Assembly (NCBI GenBank): GCA_022709905.1
Contig: JAKLHY010000003.1
Span: 124,001-188,000, forward strand
Length of the DNA stretch: 64,000 nt
Reading direction: 5' to 3'
Origin: Verrucomicrobiota bacterium
Lineage (GTDB): Bacteria > Verrucomicrobiota > Verrucomicrobiia > Limisphaerales > UBA1319
The notes beneath the pieces were generated by a model. The model ran no database searches. It was not told the DNA's origin and saw nothing but the letters and a program-made list of their open reading frames with translations. A program made the position numbers and the translations under genes. Below, piece by piece: positions 8,910 through 17,815 of this stretch (position 1 is its first letter; every line of letters starts with the position of its first letter).

Positions 8910-9006
8910 AACTTGACGCCATGAGAGAGGACGCGCAAGCCGAGCCTTTGCGAAAACCCAACGAGAAAACCTATTTGGCATCTTACTACCTCAACTTGTT
9001 CCTCAA

Positions 9007-10437
9007 ATGATGACTACTCATCACCGTAACCTCGACCGACTCTTCCACGACACCCCACTCCTCCTGCTCGTCGGACTCCTTCTCCCGATGATGTCGGCGC
9101 AGGCCTGCGCCGATGCCGTGGATGAGTTCCTCGCCGCGGAGATTCAGAAGCGACATCTCCCCGCGCTCGCCGTAGCGGTCGTGCGCGATGGCCAGATCAT
9201 CAAGACCGCTGCTTTTGGTCTTGCGGACTTGGAACTGAACGTTCCCGCCACGCCGAAGACAGTCTTCCAGATCCAGTCCATCACGAAAACCTTCACGGCC
9301 GCGGCCATTCTGCTCCTAGCGGATGAGGGGAAACTGAAATTGGATGATCCGGTGGCAAGGCACCTCGAGGGCACACCCGATCCCTGGAAGGAGATCACCC
9401 TTCGCCACCTCCTCAATCACACGTCGGGGATCAAGGATTTCATCAACGATCCCACCGCGAGCTTGCGTCTTGAGGTGACTGAGGAAGAAGTGCTGCGCAG
9501 CCTTGCGGGTCGGCCGCTGAATTTCACTCCGGGCGAACGCTACGCCTACAGCAACTCGAATTACCACCTCCTCGCCATGATCATTCGCAAGCTCACGGGG
9601 AAGTGGTATGGCGACTTCCTTTCCGAGCGGATCTTTGTCCCCCTCGGAATGACCAATACCCGACCCGTCAGTCTCTCGGCCATCATTCCGAACCGGGCCT
9701 CCGGCTACTTCTGGACGGGCACAGGATATCGCAAGGGCGATTTCGTCGCTGAGTCCATCCTGTCCTACGGCGGGGGTGGCATCCTCTCGACGGCGCCCGA
9801 CATGGCCGTCTGGGCCCTAACGATGATGTCCGGGAAACTGTTAAAGCCGGAAACGATCGCGCAGGCTTGGACTCCGGCCCGTCTCAACAATGGCCAGAAC
9901 GCCGGTTATGGATTTGGATGGGCCATTGGGGATGTTGAAGGCCACCGTGAGATCAACCACAGCGGCGGTCATGCCACTGGTTTCACAAGCCATCTTGGCA
10001 TCTATCCGGAGGACCGATTGGCCGTCGTGGTGCTCGTGAACCGGGGGGGCGCAAATCCCGGGGCGATCGCCCGACGCGTGGCGGCCTGCTACCTGCCGGT
10101 GCTGGCGCCGCGGCCCGAAAAGCCGATCGAGGACCGGGAACCCCAAACAGCAGCCCTCTTACGGGACTGCATCTCAAGAGCCGCTGAATTGCGGCTCGAG
10201 GAGGCTCGGTTCACTCCGGAAATGTGGCAAGTCCTGGAACCGCAAAAAGGGCAGGTTCAAGCGCAGATCCAGGCGCTCGGCGCCCTGAAGTCCATCGAGC
10301 TTCTCTCACGGCGGGAAGACGGCGGACTCCGCACCTCGCGCTATCGTGCAACCTTTGCCCAGGGAATCCTCATGATTTCCATGACCCTGAATCCGGATGG
10401 CCAGATTGCTGGCCTGATGAGCAGCCCGTTGGATTGA
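9007..10437 (+). CDS. Beta-lactamase-fold serine hydrolase, exported
   Basis: 476 residues. An N-terminal hydrophobic segment (LLLLVGLLLPMMSAQACA) looks like a signal peptide. The class C beta-lactamase/PBP4-like fold shows all three motifs: SxxK as SITK (about residue 97), YxN as YSN (about 181) and HxG as HSGG (about 318), with LLNHTSGI between. A C-terminal domain of about 110 residues follows, as in many esterase/peptidase relatives. It probably hydrolyses a peptide or ester in the periplasm; true beta-lactam hydrolysis is not indicated. The start could be either ATG at 9007 or 9010. Confidence 0.85.
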   Translation: MMTTHHRNLDRLFHDTPLLLLVGLLLPMMSAQACADAVDEFLAAEIQKRHLPALAVAVVRDGQIIKTAAFGLADLELNVPATPKTVFQIQSITKTFTAAAILLLADEGKLKLDDPVARHLEGTPDPWKEITLRHLLNHTSGIKDFINDPTASLRLEVTEEEVLRSLAGRPLNFTPGERYAYSNSNYHLLAMIIRKLTGKWYGDFLSERIFVPLGMTNTRPVSLSAIIPNRASGYFWTGTGYRKGDFVAESILSYGGGGILSTAPDMAVWALTMMSGKLLKPETIAQAWTPARLNNGQNAGYGFGWAIGDVEGHREINHSGGHATGFTSHLGIYPEDRLAVVVLVNRGGANPGAIARRVAACYLPVLAPRPEKPIEDREPQTAALLRDCISRAAELRLEEARFTPEMWQVLEPQKGQVQAQIQALGALKSIELLSRREDGGLRTSRYRATFAQGILMISMTLNPDGQIAGLMSSPLD

Positions 10438-10440
10438 ATT

Positions 10441-10494
10441 GGCGTTAACACGACCATCTTCAGCATAGTCAACGCTGTCATGAAAAACCTCTGA
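10441..10494 (+). pseudogene. Tiny orphan-permease remnant
   Basis: These 18 codons read GVNTTIFSIVNAVMKNL then stop. In orphan permeases the first transmembrane helix continues as G-A-N-T-x-I-F-S-V-V-N-A-V. Nothing of the family remains on either side. It lies between the two beta-lactamase-like genes. Confidence 0.55.
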
Positions 10495-10504
10495 GTATCC
10501 ACAT

Positions 10505-11497
10505 ATGAAACCGACACTCGAATCCTGGTTTTCAGTAATCATTAAGAACGCTCGTCATTGGCAGCTCGTGGCATGGATTGGATCGATCGTCTGCGGAGCG
10601 ACCGCAGCCCAGACAGGTCCTCCGGTTGTTCCGGACGATGTCCGGACCGCAATACGACAACGCGTAGATTGGGGGTATTCTCCTGGAATTGTCGTGGGAT
10701 TAATGAACACCAATGGTTCCTCTTTCTTCGGCTATGGATCAACCGATCTGGATCCCGATCATGGCCGGCCTGTGGACGAGAACACGCTGTTCGAGATCGG
10801 CTCGATTTCGAAAGTGTTCACGACCACTCTGTTGGCAGACATGGCCGAGCGCGGTGAGCTTGCGCTGACCAACGTGATTCAAGACTACCTGCCAGAAGGC
10901 ATCCAGGCGCCCACTCGGTCCGGTCGGGCGATTTCACTGACCCACTTGGCAACCCATACCTCAGGTCTGCCCAGCACGCCATCCAACCTTGCGCCGGTCG
11001 CCGGTGATAACCCCTTTGCGGGATATACCGAGTCGATGATGTTCGAGTTTCTTGATTCCTATGCCCTGACGCGCAATCCCGGTGCGACCTATGAATACTC
11101 GAACTACGGCGTGGGATTGCTGGGGCAATTGCTGGCACGCCACGCGGGATCGAGTTACGAGGACTTGATCGTCGATCGAATTGCCAAGGAGCTTGGCCTG
11201 GCCGACACCCGCATTCATTTGTCTGCGAGCCAACAATCCCGATTGGCACACGGGTATAGTGGTGTGATTCCGATTCCCCCATTCGAAATGACAGCCCTCG
11301 AGGCTGCCGGAGACCTCCGATCGACGGCAAGGGATTTATTGACGTTTCTGGCGGCGAACCGGGGTTGGATGGCCACACGCTTACAACCGGCCATGACCGA
11401 AGCCCATCGATACCGGTATCCCACATCAACGCCTGGCATGAGTATCGCCTTGGGCTGGCATCTCGACAAACACGATCTGGGATGGGCCAATCATTGA
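10505..11497 (+). pseudogene. Truncated beta-lactamase-fold hydrolase
   Basis: 330 residues with a signal peptide (about 1-35), the first motif SISK and the second YSN, plus the LATHTSGLPS segment. The frame stops immediately after GWANH, exactly where family members continue with the third motif (H-x-G in an N/S-G-G context). The third catalytic motif and C-terminal strands are therefore missing. The sequence following the stop is an unrelated protein tail in another frame. It is a paralogue of the gene at 9007. It may still be translated, but activity is unlikely. Confidence 0.75.
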
Positions 11498-11549
11498 TAC
11501 TGATTCGGCCCCGCTGAGCAACCGTTTCTACCGGGTGTTGGAACCCTGA
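11490..11549 (+). pseudogene. Detached C-terminal tail of a secreted protein
   Basis: Frame +1 relative to the truncated hydrolase reads IIDTDSAPLSNRFYRVLEP then stop. This style of ending is typical of Verrucomicrobiota secreted proteins (compare the end of the 59383-61263 product, TDTRFYRIVARKP). No upstream part of that protein is present, so the tail was joined to the hydrolase by rearrangement. Confidence 0.5.
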
Positions 11550-11634
11550 TCGAGGGGCGCAATGAACCCGCCATCAGCCGGAATCCCGGATCATCTTGTC
11601 CGGCATGTCAAACCGCCTCGGAGTGATTAGCGCC

Positions 11635-11662
11635 TTGACAGGTGTCTTCCTCAATTGACAAT
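11635..11662 (+). promoter_or_regulatory. Possible sigma-70 promoter
   Basis: TTGACA, a 16-base spacer and GACAAT, 137 bases upstream of the beta-helix gene start at 11799. The -10 matches only four of six positions. Confidence 0.3.
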
Positions 11663-11798
11663 GGTCCTGCGCGAACCCGGAAAAGCCAGAGCTTTTCCCG
11701 CATTCGATGCCGGTCTTGAACACAAGGCGTTTTCAAGCGCTCCATTGGGGAGTCGATTGAGTGTGCGTGGTGAAAAACCGCTCGATAGATCCGATCCT

Positions 11799-14036
11799 AT
11801 GAAAGCCAGCAACCCATTGTTCCGGATGGCCTTTATTGCCAAGGTTCTCCTCCTTTGTCTTGGATTGGGGATGCCCTCCAACTCCTGGGGCGAGTGGCAT
11901 GTGTTTGTGAGCGACGACGCGTCCTCCGGGGGGGACGGCAGCCAGCGGAAACCCTATCGGACGCTGATTCAAGCGCGCGATGCGATCCGAGCGGCGCGCA
12001 AAACCGGCACGCTGAAGTCGGGCGAAGCCGTGACGGTGCGCATCGGCACGGGCGTCTACCCCATGGACAAACCTTTCGAGTTGACCCCCGAGGATAGCGG
12101 CACGGCCGGAGCGCCGGTGGTGTATCGCGCGGACAAGACGGGCGAAACGATCCTTCAAGGAGGTATCACCTTGGAACCGGCTTCGTTTCAAAAACTGACC
12201 GATAACGAGGTGCTCACAAGGCTGGATCCCTCGGTGCGAGACCAAGTGCTGGTGTGTGATCTATCGACGAAGCTGCCGGGCGCCCTCCAGGCCTTCGCGA
12301 AGGCCTACCACGGCGTGCCGGCAGCCCCATGGCTGTATGTGGACCATCAACCCATGACGCTGGCCCGCTGGCCCAACTCAGATGCCACAGGGACCCTGTG
12401 GGCGAGCTTTTCCAAGGTCATCGACACCGGCTTGCCCAAGCCCGATGCCCAGGAGCCGGCCCTGCGAAAACTGCGTCCCGGCTCGTTCGTTTTTGAAGAT
12501 CCGCGCCCCGCCCGCTGGAACTTGGACGAGGGCGTGTGGTTGCTGGGTTATTGGACCCATGATTGGAGCGATGAAGTCATCCGTGTCGCGTCGTATGACA
12601 AGCTCAAAAAGGTCATCACTCTGGCCGCGCCGCATCATTATGGCATCATGGGCGGCACTTGGGGGGCGGCTGAACGGCGTTTCTTTGCCCTCAATGCCTT
12701 GGAAGAACTGGACTCGCCCGGGGAATGGTATCTGGACCGGCTGGGCAAACGACTCTTCTTCTATCCCCAAGGCGCGCTGGATGGAGCTCGCATTGTCCTC
12801 GCCACCTTGACTCAGCCGCTGTTGAAATTGGAGAGCGCGAAACACGTGAAATTTGCAGAGCTCACCTTCGAGTATGGACACGGCGACGGGCTTTGGTTGC
12901 AGAACGTCGAGGAGATCGAAATTGCGGGATGCCGGGTGGCCAACTTCGCCGGTGGCGGGATCCGCCTCCAGGGACGCGGTAACATCGTGCGTTCGTGCGA
13001 CGTGTTCCACCTCGGCAAAGAGGGAATTTTCCTCGATGGAGGCGACCGCAAGTCGCTGACGCCCGCCAAAAACCAGGCGATCAACAATCACATTCATCAC
13101 TACGGCCTTTTTCAACGGACCTACGCCCCCGGCATCGGGATTCAGGGATGCGGCCAGATCGTGCGCAACAACCGGATCCATGACGCGCCGCATAACGCCG
13201 TCCTTTATGGCGGCAACGAGCACCTTTTTGAGCGGAATGAGATCTACCGGGTGGTGATGGAAACAGGGGATGCGGGCGCCTTTTACACAGGACGCGATTG
13301 GACCAGCCAGGGAAATGTGCTCCGTCACAATTTTATCCACGATCTGGGCGGCGGCGATGCAACCCACGTCAATACCATGGGCGTGTATCTCGATGATTGC
13401 GACTGCGGCGATACCATCGAGGGAAACATTTTTTATCGCGCGGGGCGGGCGATCATGATCGGCGGCGGACGCGATAATCCAGTCCTGAACAACCTCGTCG
13501 TGGACTGCCCGATTGGCTTGCATATCGATGCCCGAGGCATGACCTGGTCCCAGTGGAACAATCCCAACGAACCCAGCTGGCGTTTGGAGGCAAAAGCCGT
13601 AGCGCTTGATTATACCAATCCCCCGTGGAGCCTGAAATACCCGAGATTGGCCTCGATTATGAGCGATGAGCCGCGCCAGCCACTCCATAATCCCGTCCGC
13701 CGCAACGTGTTTGTCGATTGCGCCAAAAAGGTGTGCGATTTCGACGGCAATGTCAGAAAGCTGCTGGATAAACTCGAGATAACCGATAACCTGGCGGTGA
13801 ATACAACCGGCGCGACAAACCGAGGCCCCCTCTCGGATCGCATCAAGGGGTTCAAGTATCTGTCTGGGAGTATGGATGCGCCCGTGGCCCTCGGATTCGC
13901 CGATGTTGCCGCCGGCGACTTCTCGTTGGACAAGAACGCCCGACTGCTGAAGGAACTGCCCGCATTCGAGCCCATCCCGTTTGACAGCATTGGGCTTTTT
14001 CGGGACGATTACCGCCGAAAACTGCCCGTGCGGTAA
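11799..14036 (+). CDS. Secreted right-handed parallel beta-helix protein
   Basis: 745 residues from the ATG at 11799 (MKASNPLFRMAFIAKVLLLC, a signal peptide ending near NSWG). After HVFVSDDASSGGDGSQRKPY, the 'DUF1565'-like opening of extracellular beta-helix proteins, there is an N-terminal domain and then repeated coils with G-N-x-I/V-x-x-N motifs (RNNRIHDAPHNAVLYGG, RHNFIHDLGGGD, EGNIFYRAGRAIMIGG). Such proteins are usually polysaccharide lyases or hydrolases of plant or algal polymers. No catalytic residues can be assigned by eye. The longer in-frame start at 11655 would place the signal peptide 48 residues in and is disfavoured. Confidence 0.82.
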   Translation: MKASNPLFRMAFIAKVLLLCLGLGMPSNSWGEWHVFVSDDASSGGDGSQRKPYRTLIQARDAIRAARKTGTLKSGEAVTVRIGTGVYPMDKPFELTPEDSGTAGAPVVYRADKTGETILQGGITLEPASFQKLTDNEVLTRLDPSVRDQVLVCDLSTKLPGALQAFAKAYHGVPAAPWLYVDHQPMTLARWPNSDATGTLWASFSKVIDTGLPKPDAQEPALRKLRPGSFVFEDPRPARWNLDEGVWLLGYWTHDWSDEVIRVASYDKLKKVITLAAPHHYGIMGGTWGAAERRFFALNALEELDSPGEWYLDRLGKRLFFYPQGALDGARIVLATLTQPLLKLESAKHVKFAELTFEYGHGDGLWLQNVEEIEIAGCRVANFAGGGIRLQGRGNIVRSCDVFHLGKEGIFLDGGDRKSLTPAKNQAINNHIHHYGLFQRTYAPGIGIQGCGQIVRNNRIHDAPHNAVLYGGNEHLFERNEIYRVVMETGDAGAFYTGRDWTSQGNVLRHNFIHDLGGGDATHVNTMGVYLDDCDCGDTIEGNIFYRAGRAIMIGGGRDNPVLNNLVVDCPIGLHIDARGMTWSQWNNPNEPSWRLEAKAVALDYTNPPWSLKYPRLASIMSDEPRQPLHNPVRRNVFVDCAKKVCDFDGNVRKLLDKLEITDNLAVNTTGATNRGPLSDRIKGFKYLSGSMDAPVALGFADVAAGDFSLDKNARLLKELPAFEPIPFDSIGLFRDDYRRKLPVR

Positions 14037-14058
14037 CTGGCCTCTGCCTCAACCATGG

Positions 14059-15450
14059 TCAGGCCTGGTCGCGTTGATACCAGTCAATGTTCCGGGTGAC
14101 ACCAATCACGATGGCCAGGGCAACAAACAGTCCCGCTGTGCCAAACAACAGCGAGAAATCCTGCAGCTGAAGCGCGACGTAAAGGAAACCGTAGATGGCG
14201 GACAGCAAGCCCATCAGAATCATGGTCCGCCGTCCGCTCTGAAGCGCCTTAACACAGTAATATCCAATCAACAGCATGGTCACCACCGCAACCGCCAGGT
14301 AGGCGAGGCCAAAAGAGATGAACTCGGAGAGCGACAATAAACCCAGATAAAACAGGCTCAATGCCGCCCCGACCAGCGCATATTGAAACAAGTGAATCTT
14401 CAGCGAGGACAGGATTTCGAATAAAAAGAACGCCGTAAACACGAGCGCCAGAAACAGAACTCCATACTTGATCGCCCGTTCGACGTTGCGATAGGCATCA
14501 ATGCCTGTCAAAAAATTCACTCCAAAGAAGGAGTTCGACGCCGAGCTCGGATTCACCCCCGTCGAGGCCTGCCGATCGGTCCACTGCTGCGCAAAATCCC
14601 GGCCGTAATACGAAATCTGCCACGTTGCCTCGAAACCATCCTTCGATACCTTCCGGTCCTCCGGCAGGAATGCCCCGCAGAAGCTGGGATTGGGCCATGG
14701 GGATGTGAGCCTGACCGTGTTCTGGGCTCCCACAGGCGAAAAGTGAATCCCTCCGCTGCCATTCAACGCCACCTCCATGCGGATCGGAATGGCCACAGCA
14801 CTCGTCCTTAATCCATTCACCTTCGCAAATACACCCGACGAGAATCCCGGCAATCGGCACCCCGGTGAAAGCGCAACTCGATTCTCCCCCCATTCCAGCT
14901 CCAGAATCCCCTTGACCCCCCGCAGATCCGGAATCGCAAAAGTCACCAGCGCCTCCTCCCAGAGCACGTCCTTCTCCTCGATCCGCAGGCTCTTGAAATC
15001 GGGACGAGCAAACTGACCCGAGAGCCCCAGCTTCCCCGAATACACCACCGCTTCGTAAATCCCACGATGCAATCGACTCGGAGTGATCGTGCCTTGAATC
15101 GACAATGTGGACGGCAGAAAATACGCGTTCGCCACCGCCGTCTCCTCGACCTCGATCCTCTCGGTTTTTCCCGCGCCCGCAGGTTGCTCTTTCCACGACT
15201 TGACCGAATACTGATAAGGGACGATCAGCACGGGGCCGATCATGCTCTGTTCCCGGCCCCAACTGGACATAATCTCCGACACCGCCTCGTTCCGTCTGCT
15301 CAATCGCTCCTTTAATATGGAGCGAATCATCTGCAGAGGGATCAACAACAACAGGATTAACAACGTCACCCCAATCATTTTCATCGGGGTTACACACCGT
15401 TTCAGGAACGGGATCAGGGCCGGAAACCGCGGCACATTCAATTCGTTCAT
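14059..15450 (-). CDS. creD: CreD-family inner membrane protein
   Basis: 463 residues. An N-terminal transmembrane helix (GVTLLILLLLIPLQMIRSIL) is followed by the CreD signature RNEAVSEIMSSWG and a large periplasmic domain containing YFLPSTLSIQGTI and RRGIYEAVVY-like text. Six C-terminal transmembrane helices follow after YGVLFLALVFTAFFLFE. CreD maintains cell-envelope integrity in enterobacteria and is induced by the CreBC system. No CreBC genes are here. A palindromic operator-like site lies 83 bases upstream of the start, suggesting local repression. It converges with the beta-helix gene. Confidence 0.9.
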   Translation of the reverse strand: MNELNVPRFPALIPFLKRCVTPMKMIGVTLLILLLLIPLQMIRSILKERLSRRNEAVSEIMSSWGREQSMIGPVLIVPYQYSVKSWKEQPAGAGKTERIEVEETAVANAYFLPSTLSIQGTITPSRLHRGIYEAVVYSGKLGLSGQFARPDFKSLRIEEKDVLWEEALVTFAIPDLRGVKGILELEWGENRVALSPGCRLPGFSSGVFAKVNGLRTSAVAIPIRMEVALNGSGGIHFSPVGAQNTVRLTSPWPNPSFCGAFLPEDRKVSKDGFEATWQISYYGRDFAQQWTDRQASTGVNPSSASNSFFGVNFLTGIDAYRNVERAIKYGVLFLALVFTAFFLFEILSSLKIHLFQYALVGAALSLFYLGLLSLSEFISFGLAYLAVAVVTMLLIGYYCVKALQSGRRTMILMGLLSAIYGFLYVALQLQDFSLLFGTAGLFVALAIVIGVTRNIDWYQRDQA

Positions 15451-15532
15451 GGGCGATCCATAATCTAGCGGGGTTCATCCTCGCTCAACTTGATCTGTTC
15501 ACAACCAATGCGTCCGTTCAAGGACTCTAGTA

Positions 15533-15551
15533 TACTTTGTAATACAAAGTA
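15533..15551 (-). promoter_or_regulatory. Palindromic operator upstream of creD
   Basis: Perfect inverted repeat TACTTTG-TAATA-CAAAGTA, 83 bases from the creD start. The flanking AGTATACT (15529-15536) gives TATACT on the minus strand, a five-of-six -10 box overlapped by the palindrome. Such placement fits a dimeric repressor (a PadR/MarR-like winged helix would be typical). No regulator gene is adjacent. Confidence 0.5.
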
Positions 15552-15703
15552 AAAGACTATTCCATTGCCAGGATTGTTCAAAAATATTTTCAGGCCGTCG
15601 ATCTGCTGGGATCCGAACGGTCGATTTTGCCCAACCGGACAGCTGGGCATCTCTCGGCGCGGTTTCATGGGCGCGGCGCCCCACTGCGGGCCGACGTTAC
15701 AAT

Positions 15704-17647
15704 TCAGGGGGTGAGGGGATTTCGTTCCACACCGGCATGGGTGATCCGGACCGGTTGGATGAGGCCCTGTTCGTCGAAGACGAGGCGATCGATGCAGGTG
15801 ACCCGGTGGTTGGCGTCGGTTTCGCCCAGGGGGCGTCGGTGGTAGACGATGTACCACTGATGATTGCGCGGACTTTGCAGGACAGAGTGATGGCCAGCGC
15901 CTGTGGCGATGGCAGGATCCTGTTGGAGCACCTTGCCGATGCGTTTGAAAGGGCCCAGGGGGGAATCGCCCATGGCATAGGCGACCGAATAATTGGGTCC
16001 GGTCCAGCCTCCTTCCGACCACATAAAATAGTATTTGCCGTCCTTGATGAACATGCAGGGGCCTTCGACGTAGTGTTCCGGGGTGATTTCCTTGAATGTG
16101 GTTCCGTCGGGGTAGGGCAGCAGTCCGGTGAAATCCGGCTTAAGCCGGACGATATTGCAGTGGGACCAGCCGCCATAGATCAGGTAATCCTGACCGTCTT
16201 TGTCTCGGAAGACGAACTGATCGATGGGTTGGGCGCCATTACGGATCTGGCCGATCAGGGGTTTTCCGAGGAGATCCTTGTAGGGGCCGCCTGGCTGGTC
16301 CGCCACAGCGACTCCGATGCCGCCGATTTCTTTCTGGTCGTTCTGGATATCGTTGGCGCCGAAGAAGAGGTAATATTTGCCGTTACGCTCGACGGCGGCG
16401 GGGGCCCACATGGCGCGCCGGGCCCAGCGGACCTCGTTGGTGTCGAGGATGCGGCTGTGCCGGGTCCACTCGACGAGATCGGGCGATGAGAAGGCGTCGA
16501 AGAAGACCTGCTGATTATAAGGCGCGGAGTAAGTGGGAAAGATCCAGTAGCGATCGCCGATCAGGACGGCCTCTGGATCGGCATACCAACCAGGGAAGAC
16601 TGGATTTCCCGCATGGGACCGGGGCTTTCGAGGCGGTTGCACCAGCAATTCCTCGATAACTTTGCCGAGATCCTGCGGCGGCATTTTTTGGATCAGATAC
16701 CGATGGGATTTGGCGGGTGCCGAGATCCACTCGTTGTAGCCATGGGAGACGCGGGCATGCATCAGGCAGAATCCCGGCTCAGAGAGCGTCCAGTAATCCC
16801 GCGCGCCTCGGACCGCATAAAGAACAGCCGTCAGGTCCCACGCCTCGCGGTCATGGAGTTCGTTGTAGTGCTGATAACAGGCGCGGACAGGATTGGCTTC
16901 GGGGGTGTCTTTCAGGCGGGAGCCGACTTTGATGGACGCACCGATCTCGAACCCGCTAAAGACAATGGGGGTGGGCCAGTCGTTGACCGCGCGCACCGAG
17001 GCCACAGTATCATACATCAGGTTGTATTCTCCATTGCCATCGGGAAACTTGCCCCCGGGAAAGACGCCCCCCATGCAGACCCACTGTTTGACTTTTTGCT
17101 TCACGAGGGCCTCGCCGTTGAGGGGGCTGTGTTCGTCCGAAGGCGAATCGAGGAGGTCGCGCAGGTTGGTAAGAAATCCCACGGTCACGAGGGTGACACT
17201 TTGGTCAGGTTGGGGGGCCAGGAGTTTGCGGCAAAGCCCGACGGCATCGGGCGCGTCGCTGCTGCGTTTCAGGTCGCGGGGGTAAGTCTTGGCCACAAGC
17301 CCGGCATATTTCGAGGGGGTTTCGCGGTCTGGATCCTTGGGATTTCGGTAGCCGTATTGATGCCCGCGTTGATATCCAATGGGCAGGTCCGGCCGGCCAT
17401 ACCAGGTGTTGATCGCATCCAGGCAGGGCCCGACCCATTCATTTCTGGAAGAGACTAGGACGCCGAGGATTTCGGCTTCGCCGCGATCGGCCAGCGCATG
17501 GAGCACCGCCAAAGCGCCGGCGTCATCGACATCCTCGGCCAGATCAACATCGAGAATGACTTTGACCGGTTCGGCCGCGGTGATACTCATGGCGCCGGCA
17601 ACCAGGATACACGCGAGCCATCGGAAAAGGGATTTAAGGATGCTCAT
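15704..17647 (-). CDS. Nucleoside-hydrolase-like + GH43 two-domain secreted protein
   Basis: 647 residues with a signal peptide (LACILVAGAMSITAAEP). Residues about 28-340 follow the inosine-uridine nucleoside hydrolase fold: the calcium/ribose-binding motif appears as ILDVDLAEDVDDAGALA, then TLVTVGFLTNLRDLL and a late AWDLTAVLYAV. Residues about 350-640 form a five-bladed GH43 propeller starting NPVFPGWYADPEAVLIGD (catalytic-base Asp), with the middle Asp near IDQFVFRDKDG and the acid Glu near YVEGPCMFIKDGKYYF. The two activities, N-ribosyl cleavage and arabinan/xylan trimming, are not usually joined. The linker is short and the frame clean, so the fusion looks real. It probably belongs with the sugar genes at 17.8-21.3 kb. 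Confidence 0.8.
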   Translation of the reverse strand: MSILKSLFRWLACILVAGAMSITAAEPVKVILDVDLAEDVDDAGALAVLHALADRGEAEILGVLVSSRNEWVGPCLDAINTWYGRPDLPIGYQRGHQYGYRNPKDPDRETPSKYAGLVAKTYPRDLKRSSDAPDAVGLCRKLLAPQPDQSVTLVTVGFLTNLRDLLDSPSDEHSPLNGEALVKQKVKQWVCMGGVFPGGKFPDGNGEYNLMYDTVASVRAVNDWPTPIVFSGFEIGASIKVGSRLKDTPEANPVRACYQHYNELHDREAWDLTAVLYAVRGARDYWTLSEPGFCLMHARVSHGYNEWISAPAKSHRYLIQKMPPQDLGKVIEELLVQPPRKPRSHAGNPVFPGWYADPEAVLIGDRYWIFPTYSAPYNQQVFFDAFSSPDLVEWTRHSRILDTNEVRWARRAMWAPAAVERNGKYYLFFGANDIQNDQKEIGGIGVAVADQPGGPYKDLLGKPLIGQIRNGAQPIDQFVFRDKDGQDYLIYGGWSHCNIVRLKPDFTGLLPYPDGTTFKEITPEHYVEGPCMFIKDGKYYFMWSEGGWTGPNYSVAYAMGDSPLGPFKRIGKVLQQDPAIATGAGHHSVLQSPRNHQWYIVYHRRPLGETDANHRVTCIDRLVFDEQGLIQPVRITHAGVERNPLTP

Positions 17648-17666
17648 AGGACGGTGTGAAATTTAG

Positions 17667-17694
17667 GATTTCAGATTTGAGATTTGAGATTTGA
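17667..17694 (+). repeat. Heptanucleotide repeat GATTTGA
   Basis: GATTTCA followed by three GATTTGA units, just upstream of the nucleoside hydrolase/GH43 gene (which is on the minus strand). Confidence 0.85.
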
Positions 17695-17781
17695 AATCAA
17701 GCAAGGTGATTCGGCTTATGGAGAGCCCCGTGTGCCTTTTGGTTCTGTCCTGGATCCATGAACCGTATTCGCGCCAACTCA

Positions 17782-17802
17782 ATCATAAACCATAAATCAT
17801 AA
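17782..17802 (+). repeat. Heptanucleotide repeat ATCATAA
   Basis: ATCATAA, ACCATAA and ATCATAA in tandem, ending 13 bases before the 3' end of the oxidoreductase gene at 17816. Confidence 0.7.
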
Positions 17803-17815
17803 ACTGTGCGCCCTC

